NCBI GenBank assembly: GCA_019454045.1
Contig: SKCR01038862.1
Coordinates: forward strand, 186,001 to 250,000
Length of the DNA stretch: 64,000 nucleotides
Direction: 5' to 3'
Origin: Zanthoxylum bungeanum
Lineage: Eukaryota > Streptophyta > Magnoliopsida > Sapindales > Rutaceae
Shown here: piece after piece, positions 32,194 to 43,600 of the stretch
Numbering within the stretch: the stretch's first letter is position 1
Layout of the letters: each line of letters begins with the position of its first letter
The notes under the pieces: generated by a model
The model's database searches: none
Told to the model about the DNA's origin: nothing
Seen by the model: only the letters and a program-made list of their open reading frames with translations
Program-made: the position numbers and the translations under genes

Positions 32194-32706
32194 GTCAGAG
32201 CCTTCCTGGGGAAAATCCAATATATTAGTCGGTTCATTGCCAAGCTGACGTCAATATATGAGCCCATCTTCAAGCTGTTAAGGAAAGACCAACCGGTAAA
32301 GTGGAATGAGCAGTGTTAGGAAGCTTTCGATAAGATCAGAGAGTATTTGGTAAAGCCTCCCGTTCTGAAACCTCTGAAACAAGGGAAACTGTTGGTACTC
32401 TATCTGGCAATTGAGATCGAAGCCCTGGGGGCGATGACGGTACAAGCTGATGAGATGGGAGTGGAACATGCCGTCTACTACCTCAGCAAGAAACTGCTTC
32501 CATACGAAGCCTGTTATCAGGAGGTGGAGAAGATTTGTTTAACAGTAGTATGGGCGTCCAGAAAGTTGCGCCACTACTTCCAATCTTACAAGATCCAAGT
32601 AGTAGCAAAGGAGAATCCTTTGAAGTACTTGCACTCAGTACCCTCACTGGTTGGGAAGTTGGGCAGATGGTTAGTGCTGCTGACTGAATTTGACATCGAA
32701 ACAGTG
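32194..32706 (+). pseudogene. pol: RT thumb and RNase H fragment of a Tat/Ogre pol
   Basis: Corresponds to Ogre-2 53970-54480: FLGKIQYISRFIAKL, YEPIFKLLRKDQPVKW, then the RNase H region (VLYLAIE, VYYLSKKLLPYEA, YQEVEKICLTVVWASRKLRH). One stop replaces the Q in NEQC*EAFDK at ~32317. Gag, protease, the RT palm and integrase are absent. The fragment ends near TTTGACATCGAAACAGTGAC and runs directly into LTR sequence, so it is a product of internal deletion, not a working gene. Confidence 0.82.
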
Positions 32707-33701
32707 ACTAAAACACCCCAAAAAATTCCAAGAAATTGACCCAAAATAGTGCAAAATTACCCTTGAAAACAGTCCAAAAACATGAGCAAAACCAGTAAAA
32801 ATAGCAGCCCAAAATAGTGAGGCGATGAAGGAAAACATTAAACCAGTGAACCGGAGGAGTTGAGGAGCGTTAACCCTTCCAACGACCACGTAACGCACTT
32901 CCAAGAGGTAACTTAAAAGTTAGGACCTGAGGGCACCCTTTTATTTGTTCTCTTTTATCTTTTTAATTATTAATTAGTATTTCTTCGCATGCGCATTGTT
33001 GGTTCATGTATGTTATTGTTGTGGGATGAATGATTTTGTGCTATCTCTCGTGGTATATCGGATGGAAACCCAGACGTAAATTCTGTAACTAAATCCAAAT
33101 GGACGGTTGTGCGGTATGAACTTAGGATACAATTCCACTTACTGCTTGAGAAACGCACATATTTCATTTCATCTAATCTTGTGTTTATACATGATTAATT
33201 AGAAATAGCACGTTATTTCCATACATGATGTAGTCACCCCTTTCGCATTAGGCACTTAATGATATCTCTTCAATGTTCATGGTTAGAAAATTATTTATTT
33301 ATATTTCCGTGATTTATTAATTTAATATGTTCATGAGATTGTGTGCTTGTCGTTTTTCCGACTTACTTTTATGCATGCAAACTTAGATATAGATTGTATG
33401 CGAACTTAAATATAGGTTGTATGAAAACTTAGGTGTTAGATTATTCTTGTGTATGTATGTTCTGTAGACGTAGTTATATTATCGCATAAATCTATTCGTT
33501 ACAAATGTCATAAGTAAGGAACCATTCCGAACCCAATGGTTTGAGGTCTTCCCTTGCGAGAGGTGTATGCGGCCTTAAATCATTTCCCGGTTCACACTGG
33601 GTAGCGACTCCATTATTCTCCAGTTTAGTCCCTGTGGGATACTCTGTACTCCTAATCGGGCCGCGAGCCTGGAACAACGTCACCGATTTCTGTGTCCTAC
33701 A
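32707..33701 (+). mobile_element. Truncated Tat/Ogre 3' LTR
   Basis: Homologous to 46780-48981 of the Ogre-2 LTR and to 4300-4736 plus 14302-14880 of Ogre-1, in particular GTTAACCCTTCCAACGACCA and GGTATATCGGATGGAAACCC. It ends GTGTCCTACA. The LTR start, TATA box and polypurine tract are missing, so the pol-LTR junction is a deletion. Confidence 0.8.
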
Positions 33702-33739
33702 TATAGTAAGAGCATGAGAGGGAAATAATGATTTGAATG
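33702..33739 (+). other. Left flank of the Athila insertion; possible host ORF piece
   Basis: 38 bases between the Tat/Ogre derivative and the Athila element. Together with 45322-45441 (one target copy kept) they form an open frame of about 49 codons, EHEREIMIW ... FEGNSLGDVSL, that crosses the insertion point. I do not recognise a family. It may be the end of a host gene, or chance. Confidence 0.3.
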
Positions 33740-35424
33740 TAATCGGTGAAAACACACATATAACGCAAGCACACGTATCGCTCAAGTATTATAAAATGTA
33801 TCAACTCATGAGGACTTAATACCTTAGCTTTTAATTAATGACGTTAAATATTTACGAGTATCTAATAGATTGATTGTTGCTTGGATGGTGATTTTTATCT
33901 GAAACAAGTTAATAAAATAGTGAGAAAGTAAATTAAAGGAAAATTCAATATTATAAAATTATCTAGGGTTGTGAATCCTTCCAATATCTTTTAAAGATGA
34001 AGTGATTATCTCATGTTTGTGAAATATATCGGTTTATTAACCTTGAATATGAAATTATGCAAAAGCCTCTATCGATGGTCAGATGCAAACACCCAAAGAA
34101 TTCAAATTAATCATATATCTATGTTAACCAAATTACCTGAATTCATTAAGTTAACTTCCAATTGTGGCTACCCCTACCCGACAAGTATATGTCTATCCTG
34201 GAATGAAATCTACCTAAGGGTCATCATACCCCGAGGTGAGATCATGAGCTATTGAGTCTAATGCTGAAACCTAAAATTCTTCGTCAAGTTTATTTTAAGT
34301 TTACTAGAAAAATCTTGTTAGTGGCCAATTAACAAGAAGCATTAAGCTTAAGACTCAATAAATAAACCTTTATATTACCCAATACATAAAATAACCCCTT
34401 ATAAAATAGTGATATGGAATTCAACACAACCCCAGATATGGTTTTTTAATTACAACACATATTTAGGACTATTAAAAACATAAATAAAGAAACTGACATA
34501 AAATAAAACTTGAATTTAAAAAGGTAAATAATGCAATAAAGAAAATACTAGGGGTTAGAGGATCCACTTTTATTACTTCTAATTTATATATCTCTCATAT
34601 TATAATATATAAACTTTACATGACATTAATAACCGACCATACAAGCGGTATCCTGATTAAATCAAATTTATGATTAATTCCAACCGACCATAAAGGTGGT
34701 ATCCCATTTAGTCAGGTTAAAATCAATTTAATTACGTCAACCCGACCATAAAGACGGTATCCCATTAAGTCATGTTTAAATAGTTTATATATTATAACTA
34801 AGGAAGATTAAATATCAATAATAAAAGCTTTACCTTTCACCCCAGTAGAGAGGAGTTACCTCCTCATACTGAAAAGTAAAATAAAGAAAGAACTATTGCA
34901 TAAAATAAAATTAAATACAAGAAAGCTGTAAATAAACAAACAAGATACAATCTTCTTAGTATTCTTAAGGAAATCCCCAAAAAAGTATGAAAATTTCAAA
35001 TAAATTCGGCCTCAATTTATAGGTAAAATTTTATTCCACGTGTCGCGATACGCCATTGATTTGCTGAGATTATGACACATGGTTGTCGACATAATTATTG
35101 GCTCGGCATCGCGACGTGTGAAGGCTTGCGTATCGCGATGCTGACATCATTGCTTACGACAATAAGGACCATGTCGGCTAGTTACATAATTGATCGTTGA
35201 CGTCATGATGATGTGTGTCGGAGGTTGATTACTTCAGCGCGTCATGCATAGAAATTCCAATTTTACCATTTTTATCTATTTTTCGCTGTTTTTTTGCCCT
35301 GATTGATTCCAATGAGACCTGAAACCATACACAAAACAAATCAAAATATTCACAAAACTGAAGAAACTTATACAAAATATTAAGTCAAATGGACAGTAAA
35401 TATTGATATATTTACTGCTTATCA
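33740..35424 (-). mobile_element. 3' LTR of the Athila element
   Basis: Read on the - strand it starts TGATAAGCAGTAAATATATC. It contains three TCGCGA palindromes (35043, 35109, 35133) that are mostly TCATGA or TCACGA in the other LTR. It also holds three ACCGACCATA(A)AGGCGGTATCC-like repeats at 34628-34765. Confidence 0.88.
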
Positions 35425-35440
35425 CACCCTCAAACCTAAC
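35425..35440 (-). promoter_or_regulatory. Polypurine tract of the Athila element
   Basis: On the - strand GTTAGGTTTGAGGGTG directly before the 3' LTR start TGATAAG. It is of the type usual for Athila elements. Confidence 0.65.
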
Positions 35441-36746
35441 ATTTTGCTAGTCCTCGAGAAAAACAACAAAATAAAATACTATAAACAACTTAAAATAAAA
35501 TTAAACTAAGCCACTTTCGCAGGGATCATGATTGTATTTAGTGTATGCAACAAGCTTTTAAACCCCTAAGTGTCCCTAATGGACGAGTTGTAGTCTCGTG
35601 AGGGCTTACAGCAATGATACCCACAAACGTCAAATGCACACAAAAGCACGAAGATCAAACAAGTTAGTGACTAAACAAGTGAAACTCTTATTCAAGTTAA
35701 GAATTGTTTTCTTTCTTTCTAAATTACCAAATAAGTAAATCCTCCGATTATTTTTACCATTCTCCATATACACAACAACAAAAGATAATAATCAAATCAT
35801 TGTTGCCACAGTATTCATAAGTGTAGTTGAAAAGAGAGTAATTTTTTTATCCTAAAGTTATATCAGAATTCACATATTTTTTAGCAATGGATTTTTTTTT
35901 TTTTTACAACATCTTCAATCCATGTAGTGAGCTTTAGGCCATTGACTCTCAAGCCAATTGGATTTAGGGAACTAGTTGTTAAGACACCCCTACAGACATT
36001 ATTACTCGGATTTCAAATATCTTTTTTTCATATATATAACATCTTTAATCCATGTAGCGAGCTTTGGGCCAGTGACTCCCAAACCAGTTGGCTTTAAGGC
36101 ACTAGGTGTTAAAACACCGCTACAAACTTAATTACTCGGATTCTCAGATGTTTCTTTTTTATTATTTATTTCATCTCTTTTTTAGATGTTTCCTCCAATT
36201 AAACCAGAGCACTGAATATTACAAACTTTTCAATTACAACTTATGGTCGTATGTTACCATGCATGTTGATAATACCTGTCAACTGAGTATATGAAGATCT
36301 AATTTAGTCAGTATTATGGAGAATTCATAAATTAAATAATTCAAAATGAAATAAACAAAAATTAACTTGTTAAGAAATAGGTGAGATACTTCAGGAGTGA
36401 AAATTCCTTACACAGATATCTCAAACCATTCCAAATGATTAATCAAGTTAAAAACACAAAAACTAAATTATTTTTTTGAATTTTGAAAATTTTTGACTAA
36501 AAATCAAATAAAAACAACACAATGACAAATAAAAAATAAGATACTAGTCAACTATTCCCTTCCCCCAAATCTATTAAGACATTGTCCCCAATGACTAAAA
36601 AGTAGATGAATAGTTTAGAAAATAGTATCTGGTTAGCTGAAATTCTACATCTAAAAAGAAAATTAAAGGTTAAGATCCAGATTTATCCGAAGCTTCTTAT
36701 CACGATCATTATCGGACTAGATTATCTTGGAAAAGATATGGTCAAT
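35441..36746 (-). other. Athila 3' non-coding region with ~125-bp tandem duplication
   Basis: AT-rich stretch with no credible ORF. 35905-36025 and 36030-36155 are two diverged direct copies of a ~125-base segment (AATCCATGTAGTGAGCTTTA ... TTAATTACTCGGATTCTC). The rest, 36160-36740, holds homopolymer runs only. Confidence 0.6.
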
Positions 36747-37316
36747 TTATGGTTCAAAGGCTAAAAATTGGTCAATTAATTCACGGTTTGTTCTTGCAGT
36801 GAAGAGGAAATCTTTTACAGGTTTTGAAACGAACCCGTTTCTCTAGGCATCATCAAGAAATACACAAAGAAAGTGATAAAATCCATCAGTGTTAAATAAT
36901 CCAATTGGTTTCTAGGGTATGTTCAAGTTCGCCCAAGATAGCACTGTATAAAATTTCCTCCATCGTACCCAAGCCATCTATCAAAGCAATAAACGTATCA
37001 ACACGGTTAATCATTTCAACAAGTCGTTCAGACATACCTGGCACAATACATGCATCTCTATTTGATATTCCTATAAGATTCGCCTCTGTCAAAGATTTTG
37101 GGATGATTTCCAGAACTTGACTACCTCCTCCTATACAACCCTTGAAACGAACCCCATTAGTCCAAGATTGTCAACGCCATATACAAGGTGCATGTTCCTT
37201 TCAGCTATGGCTCAACCCAATTCATGTGCTGCCTCAACGAATTCTGGTTTAGAACTATCACCAGTACCGTAAAACACAGAGATATTTACAACTCGTCTTC
37301 TTGAAGTTACTTCCAT
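36747..37316 (-). pseudogene. LOG: Intron-free LOG-type cytokinin phosphoribohydrolase copy inside Athila
   Basis: LOG enzymes release active cytokinin base from cytokinin nucleotide 5'-monophosphate in the cytosol. From ATG at 37316 the - strand reads RRRVVNISVFYGTGDSSKPE, FVEAAHELG (stop) AIAERNMHLVYG, LGLMGFVSR, then after a one-base shift GGGSQVLEIIPKSL, MSERLVEMINRVDTFIAL, GLGTMEEIL. After a second shift it reads KPIGLFNTDGFYHFL, a stop, RNGFVSKP and NRELID, with a stop at 36747. This tracks the LOG family from start to near the end (about 190 of ~210 codons) in order and without introns, though plant LOG genes are multi-exon. The signature PGGxGTxxE has become IDGLGTMEE, and the first glycine-rich loop has lost GGG. 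It is on the element's coding strand, between integrase and 3' LTR. Confidence 0.85.
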
Positions 37317-37616
37317 TTTTTTTATATATATTTCTTTCTCAAATTTGAATGTCTTCAAGAATCAAGAGTGCAATGATGAGATGAATTTATAAAATCTGAA
37401 AAAAAAGGGTGAGTAATAATAGCACTAGTGTCTGCCAAATGACAATTATTAGCTAAATAGTAAAATAAATCGTGAAAGTCAAAAAGTTTGGATCCTGTCG
37501 GAGAAAATAAAAGAAAATAACAAAATAAATCACTATTATTAGTTAAAGACAAAGAGATAATAATATTTAAAGATAGTAACGGCTTGAATGACATCTATGC
37601 GTCAAGGACAAGCTTC
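37317..37616 (-). other. Gap between LOG copy and unknown ORF
   Basis: AT-rich, no ORF with protein-like composition. Directly upstream of the LOG start codon (on the - strand) is AAATATATATAAAAAAAATG, which could act as TATA or simply be low complexity. Confidence 0.5.
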
Positions 37617-38051
37617 CTATCTAATTTTCTTATAAATTGGCAAACAGGTTTTTTTAAAGTCAGATTCTCGAGACTTAATTATTGCCTTTCGTTTCGAAAT
37701 TATGTATGTAACATGTGAATTGTGTGTCACATATCTACTTAGATGCGTCTCAAGAGTCAATGATATGTCATCTAAAGACTCCTTACTAATATCATCCCTA
37801 ATGAATTTAATTTTATTTTCATGATTATCAGACACCATTCCTAAAGAACGACAATGAGTATTACATGTCATGCATGAAAATTTATAGCAAAGACCTAATC
37901 TTTTAGCTCTTCTTTTCTTAGCATAGGTGCTTCTTCCTAAATCAGACAGATATGAAACAAAAGAGTCAGATGACTCACCTGCCAATCGGACCTGTGCTTC
38001 AATAATCCAACGAATGTCATTAGGAATACCTTTGATCATCAGAAGTCTCAT
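37617..38051 (-). CDS. Unrecognised 144-codon ORF in the Athila 3' region
   Basis: An open frame from ATG at 38051, unusually long for this decayed element. It begins MRLLMIKGIPNDIRWIIEAQ, contains a basic stretch AKKRRAKRLGL followed by a cysteine cluster CYKFSCMTCNTHC, then an acidic and polar part (FIRDDISKESLDDISLTLE), and ends KTCLPIYKKIR. The cysteine spacing could bind a metal ion but matches no zinc finger I can name. No signal peptide or membrane segment, so it is not the env-like ORF some Athila elements carry. It may be a second captured host sequence, together with the LOG copy, or chance. 38052-38281 between it and integrase holds nothing I recognise. Confidence 0.4.
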   Translation of the reverse strand: MRLLMIKGIPNDIRWIIEAQVRLAGESSDSFVSYLSDLGRSTYAKKRRAKRLGLCYKFSCMTCNTHCRSLGMVSDNHENKIKFIRDDISKESLDDISLTLETHLSRYVTHNSHVTYIISKRKAIIKSRESDFKKTCLPIYKKIR

Positions 38052-38281
38052 TCATTCCATGCTAGCCTTGTAGACTTTCATCAGAGAGTTTTGAGGGAGA
38101 GAAGGAATTGCTTGTGAAAATTTGGGACAACGTTTTTTCATCCTGAAATATGACTTTACCTACAAAAATTAACCACATAAAAATAAAACACACTAAATCT
38201 GAATATATACACAAATTGCAGGGGTTACCTCCCTACTAGCGCTAAGTTTAACATCGTCAGCTAGACATGACTGCTCGAATA

Positions 38282-39539
38282 TTAGACCGGATCTTCAAGT
38301 GTGACATTTTCTTTTTGTCGCTCAAATGATTCTCCATAGTAAATCTTGACATGCTGGCTATTAACTTTAAATGTATCATTGGAGTTGGGATCAAGTAACT
38401 TAACAGCTCCAGATGGTAAAACTTGGGTGATTAAAAATGGATATGACCACCGTGATTTTAGCTTCACATGGAAAAGTTTCAACCGTCAATTGTATAACAA
38501 CACCTACTGCCCTGGTTCCAGTTGTCTGCGCACTATTTTTTTATCATGTCATTTCTTGGTCTTTTCTTTGTACAGTCTAGCATTCTCATAAGCTTGTAGG
38601 TGAAATTCCTCCAATTCATTAAGTTGGTGGAGCCTTTTCTCTCATGTTGTTTGAGATCAAGATTTAACTTCTTCAATGCCCAGTACTCTTTATGTTCAAG
38701 TTCCACTAGCAGATGGCATGATTTCCCAAACACCATTTGATATGGGGAGATACCAATGGGTGTCTTATAAACTGTGCGGTAGGCCCATAGTACGTCATCT
38801 AGTTTTGTAGACCAGTCACTCCTTGTTGATCCAACAGTTCTCTCCAAGATTCTTTTGATCTCTCTATTTGAAACTCCAATCTGTCCATTTGACTACGGAT
38901 GGTAAGTAGTGACAACTTTATGAGTACTTCATATTTGGATAAGAGTGCATTGAAATATTTATTACAGAAGTGTGTGCCACATCATTGATAATTACCCAAG
39001 GTGTTCCAAAGCGAGTAAAAATATTATTTTTAAGGAATTTATCACCACTTTTAAATCATTTGATGGTAGTGCTGTTGCTTCAACCTATTTAGAGATGTAG
39101 CCTACTGCAACCAGAATGTACAAGTTTCCAAATGATGGAATAAAAGGTCCCATAAAATCAATCCCTCATAGATCAAATATCTACACTTCGAGAATGCTTT
39201 GAGGAGGTCCTTCATTTCTCACTGTAATATCCTCCATTCTTTGGCACCTGTCACATTGAAGAACAAATAAGTAAACATATTTAAATAGAGTGGGCTAGAA
39301 TAAACTTGATTGTAGGACTTTGGCTGCAGTTTTATCTCCGCTGAAGTGTCCACCGTATGGTGATGAATGACAATGCTGCAGGACACTATTGACCTTTTTC
39401 ATATGGAACACAACGTCTCAGTAATTGATCAGCACAGCGTTTGAACAAGTACGGCTCATCCCAGACATAGTGCTTGACTTCTTTGAAGAATTTTTTTCAT
39501 TGCTCATGAGTGCATTCCAACAGCCATTTTCCCGATACT
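38282..39539 (-). pseudogene. pol: Athila integrase
   Basis: Integrase inserts element cDNA. Visible pieces on the - strand: NNIFTRFGTPWVIINDV (core, second D region), then [24 protein letters not shown] sequence, [20 protein letters not shown] and [16 protein letters not shown], diagnostic of the Athila integrase. It ends with the C-terminal domain KLKSRWSYPFLITQVLPSGA. Multiple stops and shifts lie in the N-terminal half; the zinc-binding region is readable only as a trace (CHQCQ-like position decayed). Confidence 0.8.
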
Positions 39540-40399
39540 ATGTAGTTTATATAGTCAGCATACCAATGACATCATGCTGTTTAATGGCAAATAATTGTTC
39601 ATCTAGAAAGGTTTCTTTGATTGTCATCTCATTGCCATTTGTTTCTCCATTCTCGAGCTTCAATAAGTGATTTGCCACTTGGTTTTCTATCCATTTCCTG
39701 TCTCGGATCTCCACGTCAAATTCTTGCAGTACAAGCACTTAACGGATTAATCTGGGTTTGGCATCTTCTTTGCGATCAGATATTTTATTGATGAATAATA
39801 TATGTAGACCACCACTTTGAGACCCAGTAAATCAGAGAAGAATTTATCAAAAGCAAATAAAACTGCGAGTAACTCCTTTTCAATGGTTGTGTAGTTGAGT
39901 TTTGCTTCATTTAGAGTTCTGTTGGAGTAGTAAATGGTGTGGAAAATTTTTTTCTTTGCGTTGGCCCAAAAATGTACCTACAGTAAAATCACTAGCATCG
40001 CACATCACCTAACAGTTCAGTGCTACTATGATGGAGGCAGAGACCAGCTTCTGTTTCAAGATCTTCAAGGCATGGAGGCATTCTTTGGTGAAGTTGAAAG
40101 GTATATTTTTCTCCAGCAGATTGCATAGAGGTCTAGCAATCTTGGAGAAGTCTTTGATAAATCTCCTACAAAAGCACGCATGTCCGAGAAAACTCTGAAT
40201 CCCTTTGACTGATGATGGTGGAGGTAATTTTTCTATTATCTCAATCTTTACTTTGTCTATTTAGATTCCCTTTTGTGAGATTTGATGTCCCAGGACAATG
40301 TTTTCCTTCACTATGAAGTGGCATTTCTCCTAACTGAGTACCGGGTTAGTATCTTCACATCTTTATAACACTTTTTCCAGATTTGACAAGCAGCGGTCA
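39540..40399 (-). pseudogene. pol: Athila RNase H and connection domain
   Basis: Removes the RNA strand of the RNA-DNA hybrid. The - strand shows VMCDASDFTVGTFLGQRKEK, a readable LNYTTIEKEL in another frame and VLQEFDVEIRDRKWIENQVA NHLLKLENG. The order and wording are those of Gypsy RNase H. At least three stops or shifts break it. Confidence 0.75.
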
Positions 40400-41356
40400 A
40401 ACGAGTCTCCAAAATAGAAAATCATCCATGAAAACCTCCATACTTTTGTTCCAGCATGTCTGAGAAGATGGTCATCATGCAACATTGAAATGTAGCATAA
40501 GTATTACATAGTCCAAATGGCATCCTACAGAAAGAAAGGTAGCATATGGGCATGTAAAAGTGGTTTTCTTCTGATCTTCTAAGGCGATGGAAATATAATT
40601 GTACCTTGAGTATCCATCCAAAAAATAATAGAACTCACGTCCCGCCAGTCTGTCTAGCATTTGATCAATGAATGGTAGCAGAAAATGATCTTCCCTTATT
40701 GCTTGTTCAGCTTCCTGTAGTCCATGTATACTCTCCACCAGTCACCACCGTTCTTGTTAGGATCAGCTCGTTCTTTTCATTGGTGACTACAGTAATTCCT
40801 TCTTTAATTGGCACACATTGCATAAAACTCACCCAAGTGCTGTCAGAGATGGGGTAAATGATGCCGGCATCCAACCATTTGTTAATTTCTTTCTTCACGA
40901 TTTCTTTCATGATTGGATTTAGTCTTTGTTGATGCTCCACCTTGGCTTTGTATTTGTCATTCATCAGAATATTATGCATGCAAAATGATAGACTAATACC
41001 TAGAATGTCTGCTATAGTCCAGCCAATGGCTTTCTTGTGCTCGCGTAGCACTCTTAGTAACTTATCTTCTTGCTCCAATGTTAGCAATGAAGAAATAATC
41101 ACAGGTAAATCAGAAGAGTTTTCTAAGAATACATACCTGAGATGGCTCGGAAGTGGCTTTAGTTCCAGCTGCAGTGGTTCTTCATCGAGGGCTTGATTCA
41201 CTCCTTTTTTTGGTAGTTCCAAAATTTCCACCTGTGGTGTCAATCTGAATCGATAAGGTCTATCAAGATAGTTGATACATTCCAAAATTTCATCATTTAG
41301 TTCACTGTAAGTCATGTTGGTGATTCAAGCTTCAAGTTTATCCGTGGAAAGTTGCA
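40400..41356 (-). pseudogene. pol: Athila reverse transcriptase
   Basis: The - strand reads ELKPLPSHLRYVFLENSSDL, LLRVLREHKKAIGWTIADI, KKEINKWLDAGIIYPISDS and VVTNEKNELILTRTV. After a shift it gives DHFLLPFIDQMLDRLAGREF, YYFLDGYSRYNYISIALEDQ, KKTTFTCPYATF and the catalytic box FMDD (40421-40432). The phrases are those of Athila RT. Frameshifts follow WISD-type and MDYRK positions, so no working enzyme is encoded. Confidence 0.85.
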
Positions 41357-41730
41357 TTACTTCAATATTCTGGATGATAATATCATGGCTTTGAAAATAT
41401 TGAATGTTATTTCTTGGTATTGTACCATCATGGTTAGGTCACATTTTTGTACATCAAAAACAGTTCGACTTGTAGCCAATAATGGTCTCCTGATGATGAT
41501 GGGTATATTTTTATCTTCTTCCATGTCAAGGATAATGAAATCGACAGGGAAAATGAATTTGTCGACTTTGACCAATACATCTTCCACTACACCTCTCAGA
41601 AATTTGAGCGATCTATCAGTAAGTTGCATAGTAACCGGGGTGGGTTTTGCTTCTCCAATTTGTAATTTCCTGTAAATAGACAAGGGCATCAAGTTAATAC
41701 TCGCACCTTAATCACACGAAGCCTTACCGA
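41357..41730 (-). pseudogene. pol: Athila aspartic protease
   Basis: The - strand reads KASCD*GASINLMPLSIYRK, where the catalytic motif D-L-G-A-S has its leucine codon changed to a stop while the aspartate remains. It is followed by VTMQLTDRSLKFLRGVVEDV and IPIIIRRPLLATSRTVFDVQ, the flap and the usual LGRPFLAT region. Length is normal for the domain. Confidence 0.8.
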
Positions 41731-43496
41731 AGTAATGTTCTCCTATGGTGCATAGGATGGTAAAACTGTCAGGATCTTTCAACTTGCATTCTTCTGTCAA
41801 TACTATTATTTCGTAATCTCCTAATCTTCGCTTTCGAGAAAGAATATCTTTCATGAATTTGACATAGTTGGGCATTTCTTCTAACGCTTGTGCAAATAGG
41901 ATGTTGATATGTAGCTTTTTGAAGATCTCCAGGAACCGAGCAAACTGCTTGTCTAGTTTTTATTTCCGGAGACGCTGTGGAAAAGATGGAGGTGGAGTGA
42001 ATCTTTCTTTATCATTTGCTTTTGTCTCTTTTTCCTCCATATGTGGCTCTGTTTCGCTGCTTTCTTTTGGAACTTCCTCAGTAGTTGCCTTGACTCCAAC
42101 ATTTTTGTTGATTTCCGTACCGATTTTCAAAGTGATGGCTTGACATTGCTCATTCCCTCTATTTCTTGGATTTGGTTCTGTGTTGCTAGAAAATTTACCT
42201 TGCGTTTTGTAACTCTGAGAATTAGCCAATTGTCCTATCTGATTCTCCAGTGCTTTAATAGAAGTTGAATGGCTTTGATTCAATGCAACTTGATTTTGAA
42301 CCATAGATGCTAAAATATCGTATTTTTCTTCTTACTTTTTCAACTAGGCCAGAACTATGTTATTCTTGGTTCTTTTTCAAACTCATGGCCTTTGTTTTGC
42401 TGTTGGAATCCTAGTGGTGGATTGTTCCTTTGCCCTGAATTGTTTTTCCATGCGAAATTAGGGTGATTCTTCCACCATGGATTATAAATGTTAAAATATA
42501 GATTGTTCACTTGTCTGTTAAAATTGCTGACATAATTCACCGTCTCATCATATTGGTTGTAAGATTCTGCCTCTAGTGCTCCTCCATATAGTGAACTTGT
42601 TGATCCAGCATTACCCTATATGCTAAGAGTTTCCATAAACTTGCATATCTGATCCAGTTTGCCATTCATTACTGTGTTGGCTCCAACTTCATAGATCCAT
42701 ACTATTCGTTGAATCATGCTTCTTTCTGTTGGCCACAAAGAATTATTGTTGGCCATTTCTTTAATTAAGTCCCAGGCCTGATCTTCTCCTTTTACTATTA
42801 AAGCTCCTCCAGCACAAGCATCAATTTTTGTTATCCTTAGTCTAAAAATTCCATTGTAGAAGGTTTAGACTTGAAGCAGTTTTGCAATCTCATTGTGAGG
42901 ACATTTTCTAAGCAAATCCTCGTATCTATCCCAAACTTCGCAGAGGGATTCTGAGTCATGTTGTACAAATGATGTAATGTCATTCCTCGGCTTTGTTGTT
43001 CTGGTTGGGGAAAGTACTTTTCAAGGAATTTGATAGCAAGAGTGTTTCAAGTTATGATGGAACCTACTGGTAGTGAATATAGCCAAGCCTTAGCTCTGTC
43101 TTTCAAGGAATATGGAAACATAAGCAGTCTCATTACTTCTTCTGCCGCTCGATTGTAATTGAATGTGCTGCAAACTTCCAGGAAGTTCCTGATGTGGGCA
43201 TTAGGATCTTTAGTTGCATTCCCCCCAAATTGAATTGATTGTTGTATCATCTAAATACAAGTTTTGATGTCACACACATTTTCTAGTAAGAGAGAAAGTA
43301 CAATTCATGAAATGAAGCCGTCAACCACCGGAATAATTCTGTCTCGAATGGAAATTGGTGGTGCAACCTCCAAAGGTTTAGGTTCCATGTTGATCAATGT
43401 TTCTTGGCCTTCTCGCCTTTCCCTTCTCAACTGTCTGATTGTTTTTTCAATTTTCGGGTCGAGCGGATGGATTTCAAAGCTTCTGGTTCTTCTCAT
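41731..43496 (-). pseudogene. gag: Athila Gag
   Basis: From ATG at 43496 the - strand starts MRRTRSFEIHPLDPKIEK. A stop-broken gag core follows: IQFGGNATKDPNAHIRNFLE, LLMFPYSLKDRAKAWLYSLP and IKFLEKYFPQP. Downstream are IYNPWWKNHPNFAWKN, IKALENQIGQLANSQ and PPPSFPQRLRK*KLDKQFAR, typical of Athila Gag up to the protease. Stops, shifts and at least one deletion in 42541-43046 break it. Confidence 0.82.
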
Positions 43497-43600
43497 ATAG
43501 TGTTTGAGAACCGGAAACGCAAGAAAACAAAAATAATAAGTAAAAATAAATTAGACATAGGTAAAGGTATCTAACCTTAAATTAATAGTGAAAAATAAAT

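Noticed and set aside
30720..33706. TATAA / TATAG as target duplication of the Tat/Ogre derivative
   Set aside because: The left LTR is truncated, so there is no true LTR end next to the left copy, and the two differ by one base in a low-complexity context.
36747..37316. LOG copy as an independent processed pseudogene inserted into Athila
   Set aside because: No poly-A tail follows the stop and no flanking duplication is visible. Not excluded, and kept as the main alternative to transduction.
40942..42268. Open frames on the + strand opposite Athila RT, protease and gag
   Set aside because: Antisense shadows of coding sequence on the - strand; no domains.
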